From: Crocinitomicaceae bacterium | GTDB taxonomy: Bacteria > Bacteroidota > Bacteroidia > Flavobacteriales_D > Crocinitomicaceae | Reading direction: 5' to 3' | Assembly (NCBI GenBank): GCA_023264075.1 | Contig: JALQTG010000016.1 | Span: 1 to 12,406 of the forward strand | DNA: 12,406 nt | In this document: positions 1 to 6,824 of the stretch, piece by piece | Layout of the letters: every line of letters begins with the position of its first letter | Position numbering within the stretch: the stretch's first letter is position 1 | Position numbers and translations under genes: made by a program | Notes under the pieces: generated by a model | What the model was told of the DNA's origin: nothing | What the model saw: only the letters and a program-made list of their open reading frames with translations | Database searches by the model: none

Positions 1-148
1 CCAATGTTAGCCCAGTAGGTACATAAATGATTACTGGTTCTTCATTGATGGAGGTTTTCGAACCGTCAAAATAAAGCCCTATGGAATCACATCCCATAAG
101 TAAGAGCGACAAAAAAAGAAGCCCGCTAGTATTTTTTTTTATTTTCAT
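1..148 (-). CDS. mltG: Probable endolytic murein transglycosylase MltG, N-terminal 49 codons (runs off window)
   Basis: Only the first 49 codons are present; the gene continues past position 1. The N-terminus has a basic start (MKIKKN), a hydrophobic stretch at residues 9-18, then LMGC with Cys20, which resembles a lipobox. Residues 37-49 (EPVIIYVPTGLTL) match the start of the LysM-like region of YceG/MltG proteins, where an I-P-T-G segment follows the membrane anchor. MltG proteins cleave nascent peptidoglycan strands at the membrane and set glycan length. The start codon overlaps the stop of the upstream acetyltransferase as ATGA (positions 148-145), which suggests translational coupling and membership of the dapF operon. 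From memory, mltG close to a GNAT gene and dapF is a familiar arrangement in flavobacteria. The call rests on a short segment plus context, so a different envelope lipoprotein is possible. Confidence 0.62.
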   Translation of the reverse strand, partial: MKIKKNTSGLLFLSLLLMGCDSIGLYFDGSKTSINEEPVIIYVPTGLTL

Positions 149-669
149 CTTTTTTCTATTATACGTTGGTAAAGGAACTCATCTAATTTCTTCTCACCAA
201 ATTCATACCAATTCCTGCGAGTACCTATTCGTTGATAACCTGCTTTTTCAAATAGTCTTATGCTCGAAGCATTATTCGACTGAATTCCGCAAAAAAAATT
301 AACTATATCAAAGTTCGCTTTGGCATATTCTTCTAGACGAAGCAATGCCTCTAAACCTAATCCTCTTTTTCGGTGCTCTGTTTCGGCAATTAGTATGCCC
401 ACTTCAGCACGCTTATGTTCAAAATTAATCTCAAACAAATCTACAGCGCCAATAGGCTCATTCGCTGATTCAAAACAAACCATCATTCTCAATTGCCGAT
501 TTTCACGAACATTTTTAGCGTCTCTAATGAATGTGCGAATTTCCTCCATGGAATACGGTTTTTCCGTTCCACTCACCAACCAATTCGCTGTATTATTCTC
601 CCATTTTAATATCCATGGAGCATCAGCCAGTTTCAAAGGTCTAAGGAATATTTTTTCTTCCTTTGTCAT
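145..669 (-). CDS. GNAT-family N-acetyltransferase (RimJ/RimL-like)
   Basis: A 174-residue protein of the usual single-domain GNAT length. It opens with the RimJ/RimL-like beta strand (KIFLRPLKLADAPWILKWEN). The acetyl-CoA pyrophosphate-binding loop is RKRGLGLEAL at residues 100-109, matching R/Q-x-x-G-x-G/A. The conserved helix N-x-x-S-I-x-L-F-E-K-A-G-Y follows at about residues 132-144. The family moves an acetyl group from acetyl-CoA to an amine, often a protein N-terminus or a small molecule; the substrate cannot be read from the sequence. The only reasonable start is at 669, which overlaps the end of the upstream gene by 29 bp; a GAAGA lies just before the ATG. Its stop overlaps the mltG start by 4 bp. 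Position between dapF and mltG suggests a cell-wall-linked or co-regulated role, but that is inference. Confidence 0.88.
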   Translation of the reverse strand: MTKEEKIFLRPLKLADAPWILKWENNTANWLVSGTEKPYSMEEIRTFIRDAKNVRENRQLRMMVCFESANEPIGAVDLFEINFEHKRAEVGILIAETEHRKRGLGLEALLRLEEYAKANFDIVNFFCGIQSNNASSIRLFEKAGYQRIGTRRNWYEFGEKKLDEFLYQRIIEKR

Positions 670-1177
670 TCTTCAAAAATTCGATACGCTGTTTAATTTC
701 CGTTAGACTGTACCAAGGAATCCCCTTGAAGCCGGTTGGTAAATTTAAGGTAATTCGTTGAATTATGCTTTCATCTGATTCTAAATAGGCTAAAAGGTCA
801 CCAATATGTTCAACACTTTCAGGGGCTCCTACTATCTCTATAATAGGCCCTAAACAGGTTTGTTTGCCTTCAATGCTGCTCGGCAATAAATTAAACACCC
901 TAATTACCTTCTCCTCGGACACTAGCGATGGATTTAACTTTACAAACAATCCAGCAATCAATTTGGTATGTAAGAGTTGAACTATTCGGTCAATGGGTAT
1001 ATTTACATCTTTTCCCTTTGCTTTTAAACTAAAGAACTTACCGTTAATGGATATTCCTATATGAGGTGGAATCCTATTCGCATGAATCACGCATAAAAAC
1101 ACCCCCTCCTCCAATTCTTCATTCTTTAAAAGCGGGACATGCTCAAAACTCGTTAGGTCATAATTTAATCGTTCCAT
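641..1177 (-). CDS. Conserved hypothetical protein, soluble, in dapF operon
   Basis: I do not recognise this family. With the start at ATG 1177 the product is 178 residues (MERLNYDL...) and overlaps the end of dapF by 20 bp. The reading frame stays open to an ATG at 1240, but that start would overlap dapF by 83 bp, so 1177 is preferred; AAAGG lies a few bases ahead of it. There is no signal peptide or membrane segment. The centre contains a compact Gly/His-rich strand pattern (RIPPHIGISINGKFFSLKAKG), then a helix (DRIVQLLHTKLIAGLFVKL) and later KQTCLGPIIEIV. The C-terminus is lysine-rich and runs 29 bp into the GNAT gene. The tight coupling to dapF and mltG suggests joint expression with wall-synthesis genes, but no biochemical role can be assigned. 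Confidence 0.78.
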   Translation of the reverse strand: MERLNYDLTSFEHVPLLKNEELEEGVFLCVIHANRIPPHIGISINGKFFSLKAKGKDVNIPIDRIVQLLHTKLIAGLFVKLNPSLVSEEKVIRVFNLLPSSIEGKQTCLGPIIEIVGAPESVEHIGDLLAYLESDESIIQRITLNLPTGFKGIPWYSLTEIKQRIEFLKNDKGRKNIP

Positions 1178-1931
1178 CAAAAACCTTTTCAGCGGGTCCC
1201 GAAAGGTAGAGACTGTGAAACAATCCTTCTTCGTAAACACCTGAGATTTCTAAATCTCCTCCTTTTACATGAACAGGCATGCTAAACGCTCCATTCTTGT
1301 TCGTTCTGAAGATCGTTGCTAAAGCCGCAGCTGTAGCACCAGTACCACAAGATAATGTTTCGTCCTCTACCCCTCTTTCATATGTTAATAGCTTGATGGA
1401 ATCGTCACAAACCTCCACAGTATTCACATTGATTCCTTCTAGGCGGTACGCATCATTGTAGCGTATTTCCTTACCCAAATTCACAATATCTATTGTATCA
1501 ATCGACGGAACAAACCGAATGTAATGGGGACTTCCCGTATGAACAATATAGTTTTCCCCATCATGAGCAATCTCGGAAACATCCTTCATTTTCAATCGGA
1601 CTATCGATCCCTCAATTACGGCCTCGTGAATACCATCAATAGCATGGAATATCGCCATTTCCCCAAATAACCCTAAACTTTTTGCGAATTTAACTGCACA
1701 TCTTGCCCCATTTCCACAAAAACTGCGAGTACCGTCCGCGTTGAAATAGCGCATTTCAAAATGACCTTCCTCTGAAGGCTTTACCCATATCAACCCATCT
1801 GCTCCAATACCGAAACGTCGATTGCATAAATACTGAATGGTGTTTGTAGTGATGTTGTCATATTCACCACTTCGATTATCCAACATAATAAAATCATTTC
1901 CCGTCCCCTGGTACTTTTCGAAATGAATCAT
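1158..1931 (-). CDS. dapF: Diaminopimelate epimerase DapF
   Basis: DapF interconverts LL- and meso-2,6-diaminopimelate in the cytoplasm, the last step before meso-DAP is used for lysine and for peptidoglycan cross-links. The 257-residue length is slightly short of the usual 270-280. The N-terminus reads FEKYQGTGNDFIMLDN, a family signature. Both catalytic cysteines are visible: Cys72 in NADGTRSFCGNGARC and Cys195 in RGVEDETLSCGTGATAAA, which act as the acid/base pair in the PLP-independent racemase mechanism. The start codon overlaps the stop of the upstream gene as TAATG (1933-1929), so translation is probably coupled, and the 3' end overlaps the next gene by 20 bp. An identity other than DapF is very unlikely. 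Confidence 0.97.
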   Translation of the reverse strand: MIHFEKYQGTGNDFIMLDNRSGEYDNITTNTIQYLCNRRFGIGADGLIWVKPSEEGHFEMRYFNADGTRSFCGNGARCAVKFAKSLGLFGEMAIFHAIDGIHEAVIEGSIVRLKMKDVSEIAHDGENYIVHTGSPHYIRFVPSIDTIDIVNLGKEIRYNDAYRLEGINVNTVEVCDDSIKLLTYERGVEDETLSCGTGATAAALATIFRTNKNGAFSMPVHVKGGDLEISGVYEEGLFHSLYLSGPAEKVFDGTIKL

Positions 1932-2566
1932 TAATTCAAAATTATGGATTTAAATTTTGCTGTTTTCTCTAAGATTAGATCGGCCTGATTTGCTCCCGCA
2001 CCAATTGTTACCTGTAATTTTTCAGAGTCATACATTCGCATTATCTCTAATTCCTCTTCAGAATTAAATCCAAAAAGTTTTAGTCGTGAACGATTCAATT
2101 CATACCCAATCAAATCTAACGGAGACTCCCAGAATTCAACAGTTAATTTTTTGGAATAACTATCCGCCGTTAAGTTCAACAACTCGGATGAATCAACAGT
2201 GTCTGGCTGAATCACTTGAATTACAACACTGCGTTGCGCAATTAAACGTTCCGAGACGATTTCAAAATATTCCTCATTGTCTTCGTTCAGACCAAGAGTA
2301 TCTACAATGAGCAGGGAATCCATGTTAACGGCATCTATCAATTCCACGGTGACACTATCTAAAATTACAGATGAAGTTTCTGGTTGCTTAAGTTTTTTAG
2401 TGGCTATCTTCTTCTTTTTTGGAATGGGCGAAGTATCAATTACCACTTCTTGAGTGACTACCTCCTCCATATCATCACTCTGTAAGTCATTCACTATAAG
2501 CATACCAACCACTCCTAGAAGTACCCCTACGGCTAAAATTAGTGTATACTTAAAGAGAGTGTTCAT
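1931..2566 (-). CDS. Membrane-anchored protein of unknown function, first gene of the dapF operon
   Basis: A 211-residue protein with one N-terminal hydrophobic helix (YTLILAVGVLLGVVGMLIV, about residues 7-25). An acidic linker follows, then a strongly basic patch (PKKKKIATKKLK, about residues 49-60). The middle (about 65-130) is rich in Asp, Glu, Val and Leu and looks like low-complexity or strand-forming linker. The C-terminal third (about 140-211) looks folded, with VEFWESPLDLIGYELNRSRL, a motif I associate loosely with small flavobacterial proteins of unknown function. Topology is probably N-in, with the bulk in the periplasm. It is the promoter-proximal gene of the run and its stop overlaps the dapF start as TAATG. 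A cell-envelope role is plausible from context only. I cannot assign a function. Confidence 0.82.
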   Translation of the reverse strand: MNTLFKYTLILAVGVLLGVVGMLIVNDLQSDDMEEVVTQEVVIDTSPIPKKKKIATKKLKQPETSSVILDSVTVELIDAVNMDSLLIVDTLGLNEDNEEYFEIVSERLIAQRSVVIQVIQPDTVDSSELLNLTADSYSKKLTVEFWESPLDLIGYELNRSRLKLFGFNSEEELEIMRMYDSEKLQVTIGAGANQADLILEKTAKFKSIILN

Positions 2567-2584
2567 TGATTCTGAATTCTGCTG

Positions 2585-2616
2585 CGAAATTAATAAAAAT
2601 CAGTTCAGTAAACCAA
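2585..2616 (-). promoter_or_regulatory. Candidate Bacteroidota promoter for the dapF-mltG operon
   Basis: Read on the minus strand, TTG (2616-2614) is followed after 21 bases by TAATTTCG (2592-2585). This matches the Bacteroidota -33/-7 pattern (TTTG and TAnnTTTG) at 7 of 8 positions of the -7 box. It ends 18 bases before the ATG at 2566, giving a short leader. It would drive the five overlapping minus-strand genes. Confidence 0.45.
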
Positions 2617-2706
2617 TATTCTACTTAACAATCTTTAACAGCAAAAGTGACCCTTTTTTAATACTCATGCGTTATAATTGAAGTTACCAAAAGATAAAAA
2701 AAGACT

Positions 2707-4182
2707 ATGAAAAATAATTTTAAACCAATTGGCTTAGGACTGCTAGGAGGTCTATTGCCATTCAGCATTTTTTTGGCGCTCCATTCAGAAACTTTAGAGC
2801 AACCGGTGAAAGAGAAAATGGATACGGTGAATAATTCTTTTCCAACGCGACAGGTTCGTTATACAGGTGTGCCATCAGCAACCCCAACGGATTTCGTTGA
2901 CGCAAGCAACAAAACGCTTCATTCCGTTGTGCACGTAACTACCAAAGTTGTGCGGACTACAATTCAACGCGATCCGTTTTTTGAGTTCTTCTATGGACCC
3001 GGAGCTGGAGGACGCGAACAACAACATTATGGCCAAGGTTCTGGATCTGGGGTAATTATCTCCGAAGACGGATACATAGTTACCAACAACCATGTCATTG
3101 AAGATGCGAACGAAATTGAAATAACACTTAATGACAACTCTACTTATACGGCAAAAATAATAGGAACCGATCCATCAACTGATTTAGCCGTATTAAAAAT
3201 TGATGCAACTAACCTAGATGCAATCACATTCGGAAATAGCGATGCCATTGATGTAGGTGAATGGGTCTTAGCAGTTGGTAACCCGTTCAATTTGACGTCT
3301 ACAGTGACTGCTGGAATTGTCTCTGCAAAAGCTCGAAACATAAATATTATCGGAAGTAGAAACAGAAATGTCATTCCTATCGAATCCTTCATCCAAACTG
3401 ATGCTGCGGTCAATCCAGGCAATTCTGGAGGAGCATTGGTCAACACCCGTGGTGAATTAATCGGAATCAACACAGCTATAGCATCACAAACAGGAAGTTA
3501 TTCAGGATATTCCTTCGCGATACCTTCGATTTTAGTTAAAAAGGTTGCACTTGACATCATGGATTTTGGAATGGTTCAACGTGCATTTTTAGGGGTGCAA
3601 ATTGCACAAGTAAATCAACAGATCATGGATGAAAAAGGGTTTCCAGATACAAAAGGAGTTTATATTTCTGGTATTACAGAAGGTTCAGGCGCAGCTTCTG
3701 CTAAGGTTAAAGAAGGAGATGTTATATTGAAAGTTGGAACTAAAGAGGTCAACACACCTGCTGAGTTACAAGAAGAAATTGGTAAAAGACGTCCTGGTGA
3801 TAAAATAGCACTGACCATTCGAAGATCAGATGAAATCATCACAAAAGAAATTCTGTTGAAAAATCAAGATGGAAACACCGAATTAAAAACGAAGGCAGAA
3901 GTGGAGAAGTATGCTGCTTTAGGAGCAAAGTTTAGCCCACTTACTAAGGAGGAACTCAAAGAGCTCAATATTGATCACGGTGTAAAAATTGCTGAAATTT
4001 CTACCGGAAAATTAAAAGCACTTGGATTAGATAAAGGAATGGTAATTACTAAAGTGAACAATGAAAAGGTTATAACTGTTGAACAATTGACAGGAATATT
4101 GAACTCCCCTCAAAACAGAGGTATTCTGCTAGAAATTCTAACAGAAAGTGGAAGAAAAGACTATGTTGGATTCGGGCTTTAA
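2707..4182 (+). CDS. degP: Do/HtrA-family periplasmic serine protease (DegP/DegQ type)
   Basis: A 491-residue HtrA protein that degrades or refolds damaged envelope proteins in the periplasm. Residues 8-25 form a hydrophobic signal or anchor. The trypsin-like domain spans about residues 65-275 with a complete catalytic triad: His129 in VTNNHVIEDA, Asp159 in STDLAVLKI, and Ser240 in NPGNSGGAL. PDZ1 covers about 292-385 (starting RAFLGVQ) and a shorter PDZ2 about 403-488, the usual two-PDZ layout of DegP/DegQ. The linker between signal and protease (30-65) and the LA-loop-like insert (RDPFFEFFYGPGAGGREQQHYGQ, about 88-110) are of normal character. It is divergent from the dapF operon across 140 bp. 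A TATAATTG at 2673-2680 could be a -7 element, but no matching -33 box is visible. DegP versus DegQ cannot be told apart from sequence alone. Confidence 0.95.
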   Translation: MKNNFKPIGLGLLGGLLPFSIFLALHSETLEQPVKEKMDTVNNSFPTRQVRYTGVPSATPTDFVDASNKTLHSVVHVTTKVVRTTIQRDPFFEFFYGPGAGGREQQHYGQGSGSGVIISEDGYIVTNNHVIEDANEIEITLNDNSTYTAKIIGTDPSTDLAVLKIDATNLDAITFGNSDAIDVGEWVLAVGNPFNLTSTVTAGIVSAKARNINIIGSRNRNVIPIESFIQTDAAVNPGNSGGALVNTRGELIGINTAIASQTGSYSGYSFAIPSILVKKVALDIMDFGMVQRAFLGVQIAQVNQQIMDEKGFPDTKGVYISGITEGSGAASAKVKEGDVILKVGTKEVNTPAELQEEIGKRRPGDKIALTIRRSDEIITKEILLKNQDGNTELKTKAEVEKYAALGAKFSPLTKEELKELNIDHGVKIAEISTGKLKALGLDKGMVITKVNNEKVITVEQLTGILNSPQNRGILLEILTESGRKDYVGFGL

Positions 4183-4255
4183 ATCCTATAAAACAATTGT
4201 ATACGTGTAATTTAGTCCGCACATTACGTGCAAATTTCGTCGGTTGATAAATAAT

Positions 4256-4287
4256 TTTGGTAGAATCATAAATCTGATGTAAATTTG
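4256..4287 (+). promoter_or_regulatory. Bacteroidota-type promoter for rpoD
   Basis: TTTG at 4256-4259 and TAAATTTG at 4280-4287 are separated by 20 bases. Both elements match the Bacteroidota housekeeping consensus (TTTG and TAnnTTTG) exactly. Transcription would begin a few bases after 4290, leaving a leader of roughly 30 bases that contains the AGGAGG element. This is the clearest promoter in the window. Confidence 0.75.
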
Positions 4288-4310
4288 CACCCGCTTTACG
4301 TTGTAATTTT

Positions 4311-4316
4311 AGGAGG
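4311..4316 (+). promoter_or_regulatory. Strong Shine-Dalgarno (AGGAGG) before rpoD
   Basis: AGGAGG lies 10 bases before the ATG at 4327 and decides that start. The frame is open upstream to a TTG at 4285, but using it would place the AGGAGG inside the gene and add 14 residues that are foreign to the family. No other gene in the window has a comparable element; most starts here are preceded by A/T-rich sequence with no anti-Shine-Dalgarno match, which is normal in Bacteroidota. Confidence 0.8.
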
Positions 4317-4326
4317 AAAAAAGAGC

Positions 4327-5193
4327 ATGAGACAGTTAAAAATAACAAAATCAATCACTAACAGAGAAAGTCAATCACTTGATAAATATCTACAAGATAT
4401 TGGTAAAGAGGAGTTGATTACTGCCGAAGAAGAGGTAGAATTAGCTCGTCGCATTAAGAAAGGTGACCAACTCGCCCTGGAAAAATTAACACGTGCCAAT
4501 TTAAGATTCGTCGTTTCGGTAGCAAAGCAATATCAGAATCAAGGACTTACGCTTCCCGACTTAATTAACGAAGGTAACCTTGGACTAATTAAAGCAGCTC
4601 AAAAATTCGATGAAACAAGAGGTTTTAAATTTATCTCTTATGCTGTGTGGTGGATTCGCCAATCGATCCTTCAGGCATTAGCTGAACAGGCGCGTATCGT
4701 TCGATTACCTCTTAACCAAGTGGGTTCATTGAATAAAATAAACAAAGCATTTTCAAGATTGGAACAAGAGTTTGAGCGTCCTCCGAGTGCGGAAGAATTA
4801 GCAGAAGCACTTGAAGTTCCGGAAGAAAAGATCAAAGAAAGCTTGAACGTTTCTGGACGTCATGTTTCCATGGATGCACCGCTATCAACTTCAGAAGATG
4901 GAGGTACACTTATGGATGTAATGGCGAACAATGATTCTCCCAAAGCGGATACTGCATTATTATCTGAATCACTGCAGAAAGAAATCGAACGTTCACTTTC
5001 AACATTAACTGATAAAGAGCGAGAAATCATCCGTTTATTCTTCGGTATTGGAATGAACCATGGTTTAACGTTGGAAGAAATAGGCTCGAAGTTTAATTTA
5101 ACTCGTGAACGTGTTCGTCAGATAAAAGAGAAAGCGATTCGTAGACTACGGCATACATCGCGCAATAAATTGTTAAAAGCTTATTTAGGCTAA
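4327..5193 (+). CDS. rpoD: Primary (housekeeping) RNA polymerase sigma factor RpoD/SigA
   Basis: A 288-residue sigma-70 factor that directs core RNA polymerase to TTTG/TAnnTTTG promoters. It is the short Bacteroidota form, lacking region 1.1 and the non-conserved insert of E. coli RpoD. Region 1.2 lies at about residues 17-47 (SLDKYLQDIGKEELITAEEE). Region 2, for core binding and -10 melting, is at about 56-126 and includes DLINEGNLGLIKAAQKFDETRGFKF and SYAVWWIRQSI. Region 3 is at about 135-200. Region 4 is at about 222-275, with the DNA-binding helix-turn-helix LTLEEIGSKFNLTRERVRQIKEKAIRRL. It is monocistronic: its own promoter precedes it and a hairpin terminator follows. The start is fixed by the AGGAGG and by the familiar N-terminus MRQLKITKSI. 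Confidence 0.97.
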   Translation: MRQLKITKSITNRESQSLDKYLQDIGKEELITAEEEVELARRIKKGDQLALEKLTRANLRFVVSVAKQYQNQGLTLPDLINEGNLGLIKAAQKFDETRGFKFISYAVWWIRQSILQALAEQARIVRLPLNQVGSLNKINKAFSRLEQEFERPPSAEELAEALEVPEEKIKESLNVSGRHVSMDAPLSTSEDGGTLMDVMANNDSPKADTALLSESLQKEIERSLSTLTDKEREIIRLFFGIGMNHGLTLEEIGSKFNLTRERVRQIKEKAIRRLRHTSRNKLLKAYLG

Positions 5194-5202
5194 TATATTT
5201 TG

Positions 5203-5230
5203 GGCTGCTCATACTTGAGCAGCCTTTTTT
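5203..5230 (+). terminator. Rho-independent terminator after rpoD
   Basis: GGCTGCTC (5203-5210) pairs perfectly with GAGCAGCC (5217-5224) across the six-base loop ATACTT and is followed directly by six T (5225-5230). It begins 9 bases after the rpoD stop and separates rpoD from the GAPDH gene. Confidence 0.92.
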
Positions 5231-5268
5231 ATTTCAATTATCTCATAAACAAATAAAAACCAATAATC

Positions 5269-6720
5269 ATGGAAGCTGAAATTGATTACGAACAGCAACT
5301 TGATGCGCACGTCAAAAGAGAACGTGCAGCAGTAAAACTCGCCAGTAAAACTGGTCAACTTCTTTACGACCAAGGTGTGGAACTAGTATTGTTCCGCAAT
5401 CACTTGGTAAATTTATCCGTATCGGAGATTTTAAATCTTCATGAATACGCACACACTGTGGTAAACAAGCCTATTGATGTATTCACAACATCTTCTTTGG
5501 CAGAAGCGATGTTGACAATCGACTTAGCGCCTTCAAAGCTTGATATTGGTAAACTAGCTCATGAGTACTTGGAAGAAAAAGAAAATTTCGCTACCCAAGC
5601 AGACTTTTTGAAAAACAAATTAGCTGATTTTATTGGTGCTGATCGTTTCAAACCAGAACCGCGCGATGTAGTGTTGTACGGATTTGGTAGAATTGGTCGT
5701 TTAGCAGCCCGTGAGTTAATTAAACAAGCAGGTAAAGGTCAACAATTGCGTTTACGGGCAATTGTAACACGTGACTCATCCCCTGCGACTATTAAAAAAC
5801 GTGCAGCGCTATTCCAAAATGATTCTGTTCATGGAGCGTTTGATGGAACAGTGGCGGTTGACACCGATAAAAGGACGATAACTATCAATGGGCAAACCAT
5901 TCATATGATTGAAGCAAAAAATCCCGAGGATATCGATTACACGTCTTTCAATATTACTAACGCAATGATTATTGACAATACTGGTGTATTTACGAACCGT
6001 GAAGCATTAGGACGTCATTTAAAATCAAAAGGGGTAAAGAAAGTTGTATTAACGGCCCCGGGGAAAGAAATTCCGAATATTGTTTACGGAATTAACCAAG
6101 GGACTTTGGACATTGAGAATGAAACCATTTTTTCTGCTGCTTCGTGCACAACGAATGCCATCTCCCCTATTTTAAAAGTTGTAAATGACGAATTTGGGAT
6201 AGACAAAGGACACATTGAAACAGTGCATGCGTACACGAATGACCAAAATTTGTTGGACAATATGCATAATAAGCCTAGACGCGGACGTTCTGCTGCAATA
6301 AACATGGTTATCACATCAACAGGTGCTGGTAAAGCCGTAACTAAAGTTATTCCTGATTTACAAGATAAATTGACTGCTAATGCTGTTCGTGTACCCACTC
6401 CGAATGGATCTTTAGCCATTTTGTCGCTTTCGTTAAAAAAACCTACAACATTGGAGGAAATCAACGAAAAAATAAGGCATGCGGCACTTAATGGTAATTT
6501 AGTAAATCAAATCTATTACTCGATAGACGAAGAATTGGTGTCAAATGACATAATTGGCAATACATGTTGCAGTGTATATGAGTCTCCGGCAACTATTGTT
6601 TCTCAGGACGGAAAAAATGTCGTGCTCTACACATGGTATGACAATGAGTTCGGATACACGAAACAAGTTATTCGATTAGCTAAGTATATCGCTAAAGTAA
6701 GAAGATTGATTTATTATTAA
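5269..6720 (+). CDS. gap: Glyceraldehyde-3-phosphate dehydrogenase, long Bacteroidota form with N-terminal extension
   Basis: GAPDH interconverts glyceraldehyde 3-phosphate and 1,3-bisphosphoglycerate in the cytoplasm. The protein is 483 residues against about 335 for classical GapA. The surplus is an N-terminal, mostly helical segment (about 1-130) that, from memory, other Bacteroidota long-form GAPDHs share. The NAD(P)-binding domain starts at VVLYGFGRIGR (134-144). The catalytic Cys293 lies in SAASCTTNAISP, and His320 in ETVHAYTNDQ is its partner. RVPTPNG (374-380) and WYDNEFGY (456-463) complete the signature. Where NAD-specific GapA enzymes have Leu-Pro (for example LDLPHKDLRR) this one has Asn-Met (LDNMHNKPRR), and the loop after the second strand reads AIVTRDSS. 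This hints at NADP use and perhaps a gluconeogenic role, but that is inference. No clear promoter is visible in the 75 bp gap. Confidence 0.95.
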   Translation: MEAEIDYEQQLDAHVKRERAAVKLASKTGQLLYDQGVELVLFRNHLVNLSVSEILNLHEYAHTVVNKPIDVFTTSSLAEAMLTIDLAPSKLDIGKLAHEYLEEKENFATQADFLKNKLADFIGADRFKPEPRDVVLYGFGRIGRLAARELIKQAGKGQQLRLRAIVTRDSSPATIKKRAALFQNDSVHGAFDGTVAVDTDKRTITINGQTIHMIEAKNPEDIDYTSFNITNAMIIDNTGVFTNREALGRHLKSKGVKKVVLTAPGKEIPNIVYGINQGTLDIENETIFSAASCTTNAISPILKVVNDEFGIDKGHIETVHAYTNDQNLLDNMHNKPRRGRSAAINMVITSTGAGKAVTKVIPDLQDKLTANAVRVPTPNGSLAILSLSLKKPTTLEEINEKIRHAALNGNLVNQIYYSIDEELVSNDIIGNTCCSVYESPATIVSQDGKNVVLYTWYDNEFGYTKQVIRLAKYIAKVRRLIYY

Positions 6721-6791
6721 CCTCGTATGATTAATTCGGAGATGCTAAATTCACTCCAACATTAATTATTTTTGGTTGAAAATATTGAGAG

Positions 6792-6824
6792 AAAGAGAAC
6801 TGGAGGAATCTAGTTCTCTTTTTT
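6792..6824 (+). terminator. Rho-independent terminator after gap, possibly bidirectional
   Basis: AAAGAGAACT (6792-6801) pairs with AGTTCTCTTT (6812-6821) around a ten-base loop, with a T run through 6824. The minus-strand gene ends at 6823, so the hairpin touches its stop codon. Read on the minus strand, the stem is followed by TTTCTCTC, a weaker tract, so it may serve both converging genes. Confidence 0.8.

Noticed and set aside
81..302. Plus-strand open frame of 73 codons over the mltG/GNAT junction.
   Set aside because: It is antisense to two supported genes and has low-complexity Phe-rich content from the poly-T tract.
1178..1240. N-terminal extension of the unknown gene up to ATG 1240.
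   Set aside because: It would overlap dapF by 83 bp; the ATG at 1177 gives a natural short overlap and a better N-terminus.
3144..3473. Minus-strand open frame of 109 codons inside the HtrA gene, and similar frames inside gap and the OmpH-like gene.
   Set aside because: They are antisense shadows of well-supported genes and have no family features.
4183..4255. Possible terminator after the HtrA gene, including GCAC-attac-GTGC.
   Set aside because: The stem is only four base pairs with no T-run; no terminator can be supported there.
4285..4326. Upstream in-frame TTG start for rpoD, adding 14 residues.
   Set aside because: It would put the AGGAGG inside the coding region, sits next to the -7 box, and adds residues not found in the family; ATG 4327 is far better.
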